Shown here: positions 1 to 11,280 of the stretch, piece by piece
How the letters are laid out: every line of letters begins with the position of its first letter
How positions within the stretch are numbered: position 1 is the stretch's first letter
NCBI RefSeq assembly: GCF_000003605.2
Contig: NW_003139972.1
Span: 1 to 55,597, forward strand
Length of the DNA: 55,597 nucleotides
Origin: Saccoglossus kowalevskii
Lineage: Eukaryota > Hemichordata > Enteropneusta > Harrimaniidae
Reading direction: 5' to 3'
Notes under the pieces: model-generated
Database searches by the model: none
The model's input: only the letters and a program-made list of their open reading frames with translations
What the model was told of the DNA's origin: nothing
Position numbers and translations under genes: made by a program

Positions 1-646
1 GATAGTGTCTCAGATCTAAGTGTTCACATAATTGATAGTGTCTCTCATCTGAGTGTTAACATAATTGATAGTGTCTCTGATCTAAGTGTTCACATAATTG
101 ATAATGTCTCTGATCTAAGTGTTCACATAATTGATAGTGTCTCTGAGCTGAGTGTTCACATAATTGATAGTGTCTCTCATCTAAGTGTTCACATAATTGA
201 TAGTGTCTCTCATCTGAGTGTTCACATTATTGATAGTGTCTCTCATCTAAGTGTTCACATAATTGATAGTGTCTCTCATCTGAGTGTTCACATAATTGAT
301 AGTGTCTCTCATCTGAGTGTTCACATAATTGATAGTGTCTCTCATCTAAGTGTTCACATAATTGATAGTGTCTCTGATCTAAGTGTTCACATAATTGATA
401 GTGTCTCTCATCTAAGTGTTCACATAATTGATAGTGTCTCTCATCTGAGTGTTCACATAATTGATAGTGTCTCTCATCTGAGTGTTCACATAATTGATAG
501 TGTCTCTCATCTGAGTGTTCACATAATCGACAGTGTCTCTGATCTAAGTGTTCACATAATTGATAGTGTCTCTCATCTAAGTGTTCACATAATTGATAGT
601 GTCTCTCATCTGAGTGTTAACATAATTGATAGTGTCTCTGATCTAA
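1..646 (+). repeat. Block 0: partial block, interior and junction end
   Basis: Nineteen monomers with no net length change. The first is a TCAGATCT monomer, which elsewhere follows a J2 junction by about five or six monomers, so the window probably opens inside a J2-headed block. Order: TCA, N (near 55), NV, E (near 148), H monomers including one CATTATT (near 205), a mixed CTA/CTG run, CG (near 529), H, H with N, then the D monomer that becomes the J1 34-mer. Confidence 0.75.
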
Positions 647-911
647 GTGTTTCACATAATCGATAGTGTCTCTGATCTAAGTGTTCACATAATCGACAGT
701 GTCTCTGATCTAAGTGTTCACATAATTGATAGTGTCTCACATCTAAGTGTTCACATAATTGATAGTGTCTCTCATCTGAGTGTTAACATAATTGATAGTG
801 TCTCTGATCTAAGTGTTCACATAATTGATATGTCTCTGATCTAAGTGTTCACATAATTGATAGTTGTCTCTCATCTGAGTGTTAACATAATTGATAGTGT
901 CTCTGATCTAA
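647..911 (+). repeat. Block 1: short J1-headed block with compensating indels
   Basis: J1 34-mer, then D, CG (near 693), TCACATCT (near 731), H with N, D. One base is lost at 830/831 (GATATGTC for GATAGTGTC) and a T is gained near 864 (GATAGTTGTC) in the next monomer, restoring phase. A second H-with-N then leads into the next J1. The block looks like an internally deleted version of the longer J1-CG-TCACATCT blocks that start at 1243 and 3091. Confidence 0.75.
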
Positions 912-1242
912 GTGTTTCACATAATCGATAGTGTCTCTGATCTAAGTGTTCACATAATTGATAGTGTCTCTGATCTAAGTGTTCACATAATTGATTGTGT
1001 CTCTGATCTAAGTGTTCACATAATTGATAGTGTCTCTGATCTAAGTGTTCACATAATTGATAGTGTCTCTGATCTAAGTGTTCACATAATTGATAGTGTC
1101 TCTGATCTAAGTGTTCACATAATTGATAGTGTCCCTCATCTGAGTGTTCACATACTTGATAGTGTCTCTCATCTGAGTGTTCACATAATTGATAGTGTCT
1201 TTCATCTGAGTGTTAACATAATTGATAGTGTCTCTGATCTAA
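912..1242 (+). repeat. Block 2: short J1 block with GATTGT (C) head
   Basis: J1 followed by D, D, C (near 993), several D, P (near 1131), a CATACTT monomer (near 1151), H, a TTTCAT monomer (near 1200) with N, and D into J1. The J1-D-D-C head recurs at 12240, 13132, 29495, 31378, 33325, 33920, 36463 and 54029. The usual CG monomer upstream of the closing junction is missing. Confidence 0.75.
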
Positions 1243-3090
1243 GTGTTTCACATAATCGATAGTGTCTCTGATCTAAGTGTTCACATAATCGACAGTGTCT
1301 CTGATCTAAGTGTTCACATAATTGATAGTGTCTCACATCTAAGTGTTCACATAATTGATAGTGTCTCTCATCTGAGTGTTAACATAATTGATAGTGTCTC
1401 TGATCTAAGTGTTCACATAATTGATAATGTCTCTGATCTAAGTGTTCACATAATTGATAGTGTCTCTGAGCTGAGTGTTCACATAATTGATAGTGTCTCT
1501 CATCTAAGTGTTCACATAATTGATAGTGTCTCTCATCTGAGTGTTCACATTATTGATAGTGTCTCTCATCTAAGTGTTCACATAATTGATAGTGTCTCTC
1601 ATCTGAGTGTTCACATAATTGATAGTGTCTCTCATCTGAGTGTTCACATAATTGATAGTGTCTCTCATCTAAGTGTTCACATAATTGATAGTGTCTCTCA
1701 TCTGAGTGTTAACATAATTGATAGTGTCTCTGATCTAAGTGTTCACATAATTGATAATGTCTCTGATCTAAGTGTTCACATAATTGATAGTGTCTCTGAT
1801 CTAAGTGTTCACATAATTGATAGTGTCTCTGATCTAAGTGTTCACATAATTGATAGTGTCTCTGATCTAAGTGTTCACATAATTGATAGTGTCCCTCATC
1901 TGAGTGTTCACATAATTGATAGTGTCCCTCATCTAAGTTTTCTCATAATTGATAGTGTCTCTTTTCTAAGTGTTCACATAATTGATAGTGTCTCTCATCT
2001 AAGTTTTCATATAATTGATAGTGTCTCTCATCTAAGTGTTCACATAATTGATAGTGTCTCTCATCTAAGTGTTCACATAATTGATAGTGTCTCTCATCTA
2101 AGTGTCACATAATTGATAGTGTCTCTCATCTAAGTGTTCACATAATCGACAGTGTCTCTGATCTAAGTGTTCACATAATTGATAATGTCTCTGATCTAAG
2201 TGTTCACATAATTGATAGTGTCTCTGATCTAAGTGTTCACATAATTGATAGTGTCTCTGATCTAAGTGTTCACATAATTGATAGTGTCTCTGATCTAAGT
2301 GTTCACATAATTGATAGTGTCTCTGATCTAAGTGTTCACATAATTGATAGTGTCCCTCATCTGAGTGTTCACATAATTGATAGTGTCCCTCATCTAAGTT
2401 TTCTCATAATTGATAGTGTCTCTTTTCTAAGTGTTCACATAATTGATAGTGTCTCTCATCTAAGTTTTCACATAATTGATAGTGTCTCTCATCTAAGTGT
2501 TCACATAATTGATAGTGTCTCTCATCTAAGTGTTCACATAACTGATAGTGTCCCTCATCTAAGTTTTCACATAATTGATAGTGTCTCTCATCTAAGTGTT
2601 CACATAATTGATAGTGTCTCTCATCTAAGTGTTCACATAACTGATAGTGTCCCTCATCTAAGTGTTCACATAATTGATAGTGTCTCTCATCTAAGTGTTC
2701 ACATAATTGATAGTGTCTCTCATCTGAGTGTTCACATAATTGATAGTGTCTCTCATCTGAGTGTTCACATAATTGATAGTGTCTCTCATCTAAGTGTTCA
2801 CATAATTGATAGTGTCTCTGATCTAAGTGTTCACATAATTGATAGTGTCTCTCATCTAAGTGTTCACATAATTGATAGTGTCTCTCATCTGAGTGTTCAC
2901 ATAATTGATAGTGTCTCTCATCTGAGTGTTCACATAATTGATAGTGTCTCTCATCTGAGTGTTCACATAATCGACAGTGTCTCTGATCTAAGTGTTCACA
3001 TAATTGATAGTGTCTCTCATCTAAGTGTTCACATAATTGATAGTGTCTCTCATCTGAGTGTTAACATAATTGATAGTGTCTCTGATCTAA
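1243..3090 (+). repeat. Block 3: J1-CG-TCACATCT block with two P-P-F cassettes
   Basis: Spans 56 monomers. Head: D, CG, TCACATCT (near 1330), N, NV, E (near 1469), CATTATT, H run, N, NV, D run, then a P-P-F cassette (F near 1961). A 32-bp monomer at 2104/2105 (GTGTCACAT, one T lost) cancels the head's extra base. A second D run and cassette follow (F near 2422), then alternating T-P monomers, H run, CG (near 2972), H, H with N. The two F markers are about 460 bp apart, so the cassette appears locally duplicated. Confidence 0.75.
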
Positions 3091-6000
3091 GTGTTTCACA
3101 TAATCGATAGTGTCTCTGATCTAAGTGTTCACATAATCGACAGTGTCTCTGATCTAAGTGTTCACATAATTGATAGTGTCTCACATCTAAGTGTTCACAT
3201 AATTGATAGTGTCTCTCATCTGAGTGTTAACATAATTGATAGTGTCTCTGATCTAAGTGTTCACATAATTGATAATGTCTCTGATCTAAGTGTTCACATA
3301 ATTGATAGTGTCTCTGAGCTGAGTGTTCACATAATTGATAGTGTCTCTCATCTAAGTGTTCACATAATTGATAGTGTCTCTCATCTGAGTGTTCACATTA
3401 TTGATAGTGTCTCTCATCTAAGTGTTCACATAATTGATAGTGTCTCTGATCTAAGTGTTCACATAATTGATAGTGTCTCTGATCTAAGTGTTCACATAAT
3501 TGATAGTGTCTCTGATCTAAGTGTTCACATAATTGATAGTGTCTCTCATCTGAGTGTTCACATAATTGATAGTGTCTCTCATCTGAGTGTTCACATAATT
3601 GATAGTGTCTCTCATCTGAGTGTTCACATAATTGATAGTGTCTCTCATCTGAGTGTTCACATAATTGATAGTGTCTCTCATCTAAGTGTTCACATAATTG
3701 ATAGTGTCTCTCATCTAAGTGTTCACATAATTGATAGTGTCTCTCATCTAAGTGTTCACATAATTGATAGTGTCTCTCATCTAAGTGTTCACATAATTGA
3801 TAGTGTCTCTCATCTGAGTGTTCACATAATTGATAGTGTCTCTCATCTGAGTGTTCACATAATTGATAGTGTCTCTCATCTGAGTGTTCACATAATTGAT
3901 AGTGTCTCTCATCTGAGTGTTCACATAATTGATAGTGTCTCTCATCTAAGTGTTCACATAATTGATAGTGTCTCTCATCTAAGTGTTCACATAATTGATA
4001 GTGTCTCTCATCTAAGTGTTCACATAATTGATAGTGTCTCTCATCTAAGTGTTCACATAATTGATAGTGTCTCTGGTCTAAGTGTTCACATAATTGATAG
4101 TGTCTCTGATCTGAGTGTTCACATAATTGATAGTGTCTCTGATCTGAGTGTTCACATAATTGATAGTGTCTCTCATCTAAGTGTTCACATAATTGATAGT
4201 GTCTCTCATCTGAGTGTTAACATAATTGATAGTGTCTCTGATCTAAGTGTTCACATAATTGATAATGTCTCTGATCTAAGTGTTCACATAATTGATAGTG
4301 TCTCTGATCTAAGTGTTCACATAATTGATAGTGTCTCTGATCTAAGTGTTCACATAATTGATAGTGTCTCTGATCTAAGTGTTCACATAATTGATAGTGT
4401 CTCTGATCTAAGTGTTCACATAATTGATAGTGTCCCTCATCTGAGTGTTCACATAATTGATAGTGTCCCTCATCTGAGTGTTCACATAATTGATAGTGTC
4501 TCTTTTCTAAGTGTTCACATAATTGATAGTGTCTCTCATCTAAGTTTTCACATAATTGATAGTGTCTCTCATCTAAGTGTTCACATAATTGATAGTGTCT
4601 CTCATCTAAGTGTTCACATAATTGATAGTGTCTCTCATCTAAGTGTTCACATAATTCATAGTATCTCTCATCTAAAGTGTTCACATAATTCATAGTGTCC
4701 CTCATCTAAGTGTTCACATAATTGATAGTGTCTCTGGTCTAAAGTGTTCACATAATTGATAATGTCTCTGATCTGAAGTGTTCACATAATTGATAGTGTC
4801 TCTCATCTAAGTGTTCACATAATTGATAGTGTCTCTCATCTGAGTGTTCACATAATTGATAGTGTCTCTCATCTAAGTGTTCACATAATTGATAATGTCT
4901 CTGATCTAAGTGTTCACATAATTGATAGTGTCTCTGATCTAAGTGTTCACATAATTGATAGTGTCTCTCATCTAAGTGTTCACATAATTGATAGTGTCCC
5001 TCATCTGAGTGTTCACATAATTGATAGTGTCCCTCATCTAAGTTTTCTCATAATTGATAGTGTCTCTTTTCTAAGTGTTCACATAATTGATAGTGTCTCT
5101 CATCTAAGTTTTCACATAATTGATAGTGTCTCTCATCTAAGTGTTCACATAATTGATAGTGTCTCTCATCTAAGTGTTCACATAACTGATAGTGTCCCTC
5201 ATCTAAGTGTTCACATAACTGATAGTGTCTCTCATCTGAGTGTTCACATAATTGATAGTGTCTCTCATCTAAGTGTTCACATAATTGATAGTGTCTCTCA
5301 TCTGAGTGTTCACATAATTGATAGTGTCTCTCATCTGAGTGTTCACATAATTGATAGTGTCTCTCATCTAAGTGTTCACATAATTGATAGTGTCTCTCAT
5401 CTAAGTGTTAACATAATTGATAGTGTCTCTGATCTAAGTGTTCACATAATTGATAATGTCTCTGATCTAAGTGTTCACATAATTGATAGTGTCTCTGATC
5501 TAAGTGTTCACATAATTGATAGTGTCTCTGATCTAAGTGTTCACATAATTGATAGTGTCTCTGATCTAAGTGTTCACATAATTGATAGTGTCTCTGATCT
5601 AAGTGTTCACATAATTGATAGTGTCCCTCATCTGAGTGTTCACATAATTGATAGTGTCCCTCATCTAAGTTTTCTCATAATTGATAGTGTCTCTTTTCTA
5701 AGTGTTCACATAATTGATAGTGTCTCTCATCTAAGTTTTCACATAATTGATAGTGTCTCTCATCTAAGTGTTCACATAATTGATAGTGTCTCTCATCTAA
5801 GTGTTCACATAATTGATAGTGTCTCTCATCTAAGTGTTCACATAATTCATAGTATCTCTCATCTAAGTGTTCACATAATTGATAGTGTCCCTCATCTAAG
5901 TGTTCACATAATTGATAGTGTCTCTGGTCTAAGTGTTCACATAATTGATAGTGTCTCTGATCTGAGTGTTCACATAATTGATAGTGTCTCTGATCTGAGT

Positions 6001-6890
6001 GTTCACATAATTGATAGTGTCTCTCATCTAAGTGTTCACATAATTGATAGTGTCTCTCATCTGAGTGTTCACATAATTGATAGTGTCTCTCATCTAAGTG
6101 TTCACATAATTGATAGTGTCTCTCATCTGAGTGTTCACATAATTGATAGTGTCTCTCATCTGAGTGTTCACATAATTGATAGTGTCTCTCATCTAAGTGT
6201 TCACATAATTGATAGTGTCTATCATCTGAGTGTTCACATAATTGATAGTGTCTCTCATCTGAGTGTTCACATAATTGATAGTGTCTCTCATCTGAGTGTT
6301 CACATAATTGATAGTGTCTCTCATCTAAGTGTTCACATAATTGATAGTGTCTCTCATCTAAGTGTTCACATAATTGATAGTGTCTCTCATCTAAGTGTTC
6401 ACATAATTGATAGTGTCTCTCATCTAAGTGTTCACATAATTGATAGTGTCTCTCATCTGAGTGTTCACATAATTGATAGTGTCTCTCATCTGAGTGTTCA
6501 CATAATTGATAGTGTCTCTCATCTGAGTGTTCACATAATTGATAGTGTCTCTCATCTGAGTGTTCACATAATTGATAGTGTCTCTCATCTAAGTGTTCAC
6601 ATAATTGATAGTGTCTCTCATCTAAGTGTTCACATAATTGATAGTGTCTCTCATCTAAGTGTTCACATAATTGATAGTGTCTCTCATCTGAGTGTTCACA
6701 TAATTGATAGTGTCTCTCATCTGAGTGTTCACATAATTGATAGTGTCTCTCATCTGAGTGTTCACATAATCGACAGTGTCTCTGATCTAAGTGTCCACAT
6801 AATTGATAGTGTCTCTCATCTAAGTGTTCACATAATTGATAGTGTCTCTCATCTGAGTGTTAACATAATTGATAGTGTCTCTGATCTAAG
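3091..6890 (+). repeat. Block 4: long J1 block with CTG/CTA octads, three cassettes and an HS-P-G-Y module
   Basis: Head as in block 3 (CG, TCACATCT, N, NV, E near 3315, CATTATT). From about 3541 to 4060 four CTG monomers alternate with four CTA monomers, twice. Then G (near 4073), N, NV, and a cassette whose second P monomer is CTG with GTTCAC rather than CTA with TTTCTC (F near 4502). HS monomers lie near 4656 and 4690; three single-A gains lie near 4674, 4741 and 4776. Further cassettes are near 5067 and 5692, then HS (5847), P, G (5922), D-G, D-G, Y (near 6220), octads, CG (6772), CCAC (6793), H, N and J2. Confidence 0.75.
3541..4060 (+). repeat. CTG/CTA octad run (264-bp superperiod)
   Basis: Sixteen consecutive H monomers differ only at position 18 and read GGGG AAAA GGGG AAAA, so 264 bp (8 x 33) is the effective repeat period here. 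Similar but imperfect four-plus-four runs follow the Y monomer at 6,220, 14,112, 19,492, 23,586, 41,937, 46,327 and 49,496. Confidence 0.85.
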
Positions 6891-8607
6891 TTTTTCACAT
6901 AATCGATAGTGTCTCTGATCTAAGTGTTCACATAATTGATAGTGTCTCTGATCTAAGTGTTCACATAATTGATTGTGTCTCTGATCTAAGTGTTCACATA
7001 ATTGATAGTGTCTCTGATCTAAGTGTTCACATAATCGACAGTGTCTCTGATCTAAGTGTTCACATAATTGATAGTGTCTCAGATCTAAGTGTTCACATAA
7101 TTGATAGTGTCTCTCATCTGAGTGTTAACATAATTGATAGTGTCTCTGATCTAAGTGTTCACATAATTGATAATGTCTCTGATCTAAGTGTTCACATAAT
7201 TGATAGTGTCTCTGAGCTGAGTGTTCACATAATTGATAGTGTCTCTCATCTAAGTGTTCACATAATTGATAGTGTCTCTCATCTGAGTGTTCACATAATT
7301 GATAGTGTCTCTCATCTGAGTGTTCACATAATTGATAGTGTCTCTCATCTAAGTGTTCACATAATTGATAGTGTCTCTCATCTGAGTGTTAACATAATTG
7401 ATAGTGTCTCTGATCTAAGTGTTCACATAATTGATAATGTCTCTGATCTAAGTGTTCACATAATTGATAGTGTCTCTGATCTAAGTGTTCACATAATTGA
7501 TAGTGTCTCTGATCTAAGTGTTCACATAATTGATAGTGTCTCTGATCTAAGTGTTCACATAATTGATAGTGTCTCTCATCTAAGTGTTCACATAATTGAT
7601 AGTGTCCCTCATCTGAGTGTTCACATAATTGATAGTGTCCCTCATCTAAGTTTTCTCATAATTGATAGTGTCTCTTTTCTAAGTGTTCACATAATTGATA
7701 GTGTCTCTCATCTAAGTTTTCACATAATTGATAGTGTCTCTCATCTAAGTGTTCACATAATTGATAGTGTCTCTCATCTAAGTGTTCACATAATTGATAG
7801 TGTCTCTCATCTAAGTGTTCACATAATTCATAGTGTCCCTCATCTAAGTGTTCACATAATTGATAGTGTCTCTGGTCTAAGTGTTCACATAATTGATAGT
7901 GTCTCTGATCTGAGTGTTCACATAATTGATAGTGTCTCTCATCTGAGTGTTCACATAATTGATAGTGTCTCTCATCTGAGTGTTCACATAATTGATAGTG
8001 TCTCTCATCTGAGTGTTCACATAATTGATAGTGTCTCTCATCTAAGTGTTCACATAATTGATAGTGTCTCTCATCTAAGTGTTCACATAATTGATAGTGT
8101 CTCTCATCTAAGTGTTCACATAATTGATAGTGTCTCTCATCTGAGTGTTCACATAATTGATAGTGTCTCTCATCTGAGTGTTCACATAATTGATAGTGTC
8201 TCTCATCTGAGTGTTCACATAATTGATAGTGTCTCTCATCTGAGTGTTCACATAATTGATAGTGTCTCTCATCTAAGTGTTCACATAATTGATAGTGTCT
8301 CTCATCTAAGTGTTCACATAATTGATAGTGTCTCTCATCTAAGTGTTCACATAATTGATAGTGTCTCTCATCTGAGTGTTCACATAATTGATAGTGTCTC
8401 TCATCTGAGTGTTCACATAATTGATAGTGTCTCTCATCTGAGTGTTCACATAATTGATAGTGTCTCTCATCTGAGTGTTCACATAATCGACAGTGTCTCT
8501 GATCTAAGTGTCCACATAATTGATAGTGTCTCTCATCTAAGTGTTCACATAATTGATAGTGTCTCTCATCTGAGTGTTAACATAATTGATAGTGTCTCTG
8601 ATCTAAG
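6891..8607 (+). repeat. Block 5: J2-headed block of 52 monomers
   Basis: Head: J2, D, D, C (near 6971), D, CG, TCAGATCT (near 7080), H with N, D, NV, E (near 7209). Then H run, N, NV, D run, P-P-F cassette (F near 7672), HS carrying CCCT (near 7828), G (7870), D-G, octads, CG (8488), CCAC (8511), H, N. Block 6 begins with almost the same monomer order, making the two heads tandem copies about 1,717 bp apart. Confidence 0.8.
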
Positions 8608-11280
8608 TTTTTCACATAATCGATAGTGTCTCTGATCTAAGTGTTCACATAATTGATAGTGTCTCTGATCTAAGTGTTCACATAATTGATTGTGTCTCTG
8701 ATCTAAGTGTTCACATAATTGATAGTGTCTCTGATCTAAGTGTTCACATAATCGACAGTGTCTCTGATCTAAGTGTTCACATAATTGATAGTGTCTCAGA
8801 TCTAAGTGTTCACATAATTGATAGTGTCTCTCATCTGAGTGTTAACATAATTGATAGTGTCTCTGATCTAAGTGTTCACATAATTGATAATGTCTCTGAT
8901 CTAAGTGTTCACATAATTGATAGTGTCTCTGAGCTGAGTGTTCACATAATTGATAGTGTCTCTCATCTAAGTGTTCACATAATTGATAGTGTCTCTCATC
9001 TGAGTGTTCACATAATTGATAGTGTCTCTCATCTGAGTGTTCACATAATTGATAGTGTCTCTCATCTGAGTGTTCACATAATTGATAGTGTCTCTCATCT
9101 AAGTGTTCACATAATTGATAGTGTCTCTCATCTGAGTGTTAACATAATTGATAGTGTCTCTGATCTAAGTGTTCACATAATTGATAATGTCTCTGATCTA
9201 AGTGTTCACATAATTGATAGTGTCTCTGATCTAAGTGTTCACATAATTGATAGTGTCTCTGATCTAAGTGTTCACATAATTGATAGTGTCTCTGATCTAA
9301 GTGTTCACATAATTGATAGTGTCTCTGATCTAAGTGTTCACATAATTGATAGTGTCCCTCATCTGAGTGTTCACATAATTGATAGTGTCCCTCATCTAAG
9401 TTTTCTCATAATTGATAGTGTCTCTTTTCTAAGTGTTCACATAATTGATAGTGTCTCTCATCTAAGTTTTCACATAATTGATAGTGTCTCTCATCTAAGT
9501 GTTCACATAATTGATAGTGTCTCTCATCTAAGTGTTCACATAATTGATAGTGTCTCTCATCTAAGTGTTCACATAATTCATAGTATCTCTCATCTAAGTG
9601 TTCACATAATTCATAGTGTCCCTCATCTAAGTGTTCACATAATTGATAGTGTCTCTGGTCTAAGTGTTCACATAATTGATAGTGTCTCTGATCTGAGTGT
9701 TCACATAATTGATAGTGTCTCTGGTCTGAGTGTTCACATAATTGATAGTGTCTCTCATCTAAGTGTTCACATAATTGATAGTGTCTCTCATCTGAGTGTT
9801 CACATAATTGATAGTGTCTCTCATCTAAGTGTTCACATAATTGATAGTGTCTCTCATCTGAGTGTTCACATAATTGATAGTGTCTCTCATCTGAGTGTTC
9901 ACATAATTGATAGTGTCTCTCATCTAAGTGTTCACATAATTGATAGTGTCTATCATCTGAGTGTTCACATAATTGATAGTGTCTCTCATCTGAGTGTTCA
10001 CATAATTGATAGTGTCTCTCATCTGAGTGTTCACATAATTGATAGTGTCTCTCATCTGAGTGTTCACATAATTGATAGTGTCTCTGATCTAAGTGTTCAC
10101 ATAATTGATAGTGTCTCTGATCTAAGTGTTCACATAATTGATAGTGTCTCTGATCTAAGTGTTCACATAATTGATAGTGTCCCTCATCTGAGTGTTCACA
10201 TAATTGATAGTGTCTCTCATCTGAGTGTTCACATAATTGATAGTGTCTCTCATCTAAATGTTCACATAATTGATAGTGTCTCTCATCTGAGTGTTAACAT
10301 AATTGATAGTGTCTCTGATCTAAGTGTTCACATAATTGATAATGTCTCTGATCTAAGTGTTCACATAATTGATAGTGTCTCTGATCTAAGTGTTCACATA
10401 ATTGATAGTGTCTCTGATCTAAGTGTTCACATAATTGATAGTGTCTCTGATCTAAGTGTTCACATAATTGATAGTGTCTCTGATCTAAGTGTTCACATAA
10501 TTGATAGTGTCCCTCATCTGAGTGTTCACATAATTGATAGTGTCCCTCATCTAAGTTTTCTCATAATTGATAGTGTCTCTTTTCTAAGTGTTCACATAAT
10601 TGATAGTGTCTCTCATCTAAGTTTTCACATAATTGATAGTGTCTCTCATCTAAGTGTTCACATAATTGATAGTGTCTCTCATCTAAGTGTTCACATAACT
10701 GATAGTGTCCCTCATCTAAGTTTTCACATAATTGATAGTGTCTCTCATCTAAGTGTTCACATAATTGATAGTGTCTCTCATCTAAGTGTTCACATAACTG
10801 ATAGTGTCCCTCATCTAAGTGTTCACATAATTGATAGTGTCTCTCATCTAAGTGTTCACATAATTGATAGTGTCTCTCATCTGAGTGTTCACATAATTGA
10901 TAGTGTCTCTCATCTGAGTGTTCACATAATTGATAGTGTCTCTCATCTAAGTGTTCACATAATTGATAGTGTCTCTGATCTAAGTGTTCACATAATTGAT
11001 AGTGTCTCTGATCTAAGTGTTCACATAATTGATAGTGTCTCTCATCTAAGTGTTCACATAATTGATAGTGTCTCTCATCTGAGTGTTCACATAATTGATA
11101 GTGTCTCTCATCTGAGTGTTCACATAATTGATAGTGTCTCTCATCTGAGTGTTCACATAATCGACAGTGTCTCTGATCTAAGTGTTCACATAATTGATAG
11201 TGTCTCTCATCTAAGTGTTCACATAATTGATAGTGTCTCTCATCTGAGTGTTAACATAATTGATAGTGTCTCTGATCTAA
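8608..11280 (+). repeat. Block 6: J2-headed block spliced to a J1-style interior
   Basis: The first part repeats block 5 (C near 8688, TCAGATCT near 8797, E near 8929, cassette with F near 9422). Two HS monomers (9577, 9610), G (9655) and a GGTCTG monomer (9721) follow, then Y (near 9951). From about 10,080 the order switches to D, D, D, P, H, H, H with N, NV, D run, cassette (F near 10,579) and T-P pairs, which is the interior of C-headed J1 blocks but without J1 or C. It ends CG (11,162), H, N, J1. The switch suggests an unequal-exchange joint near 10.08 kb. Confidence 0.7.
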
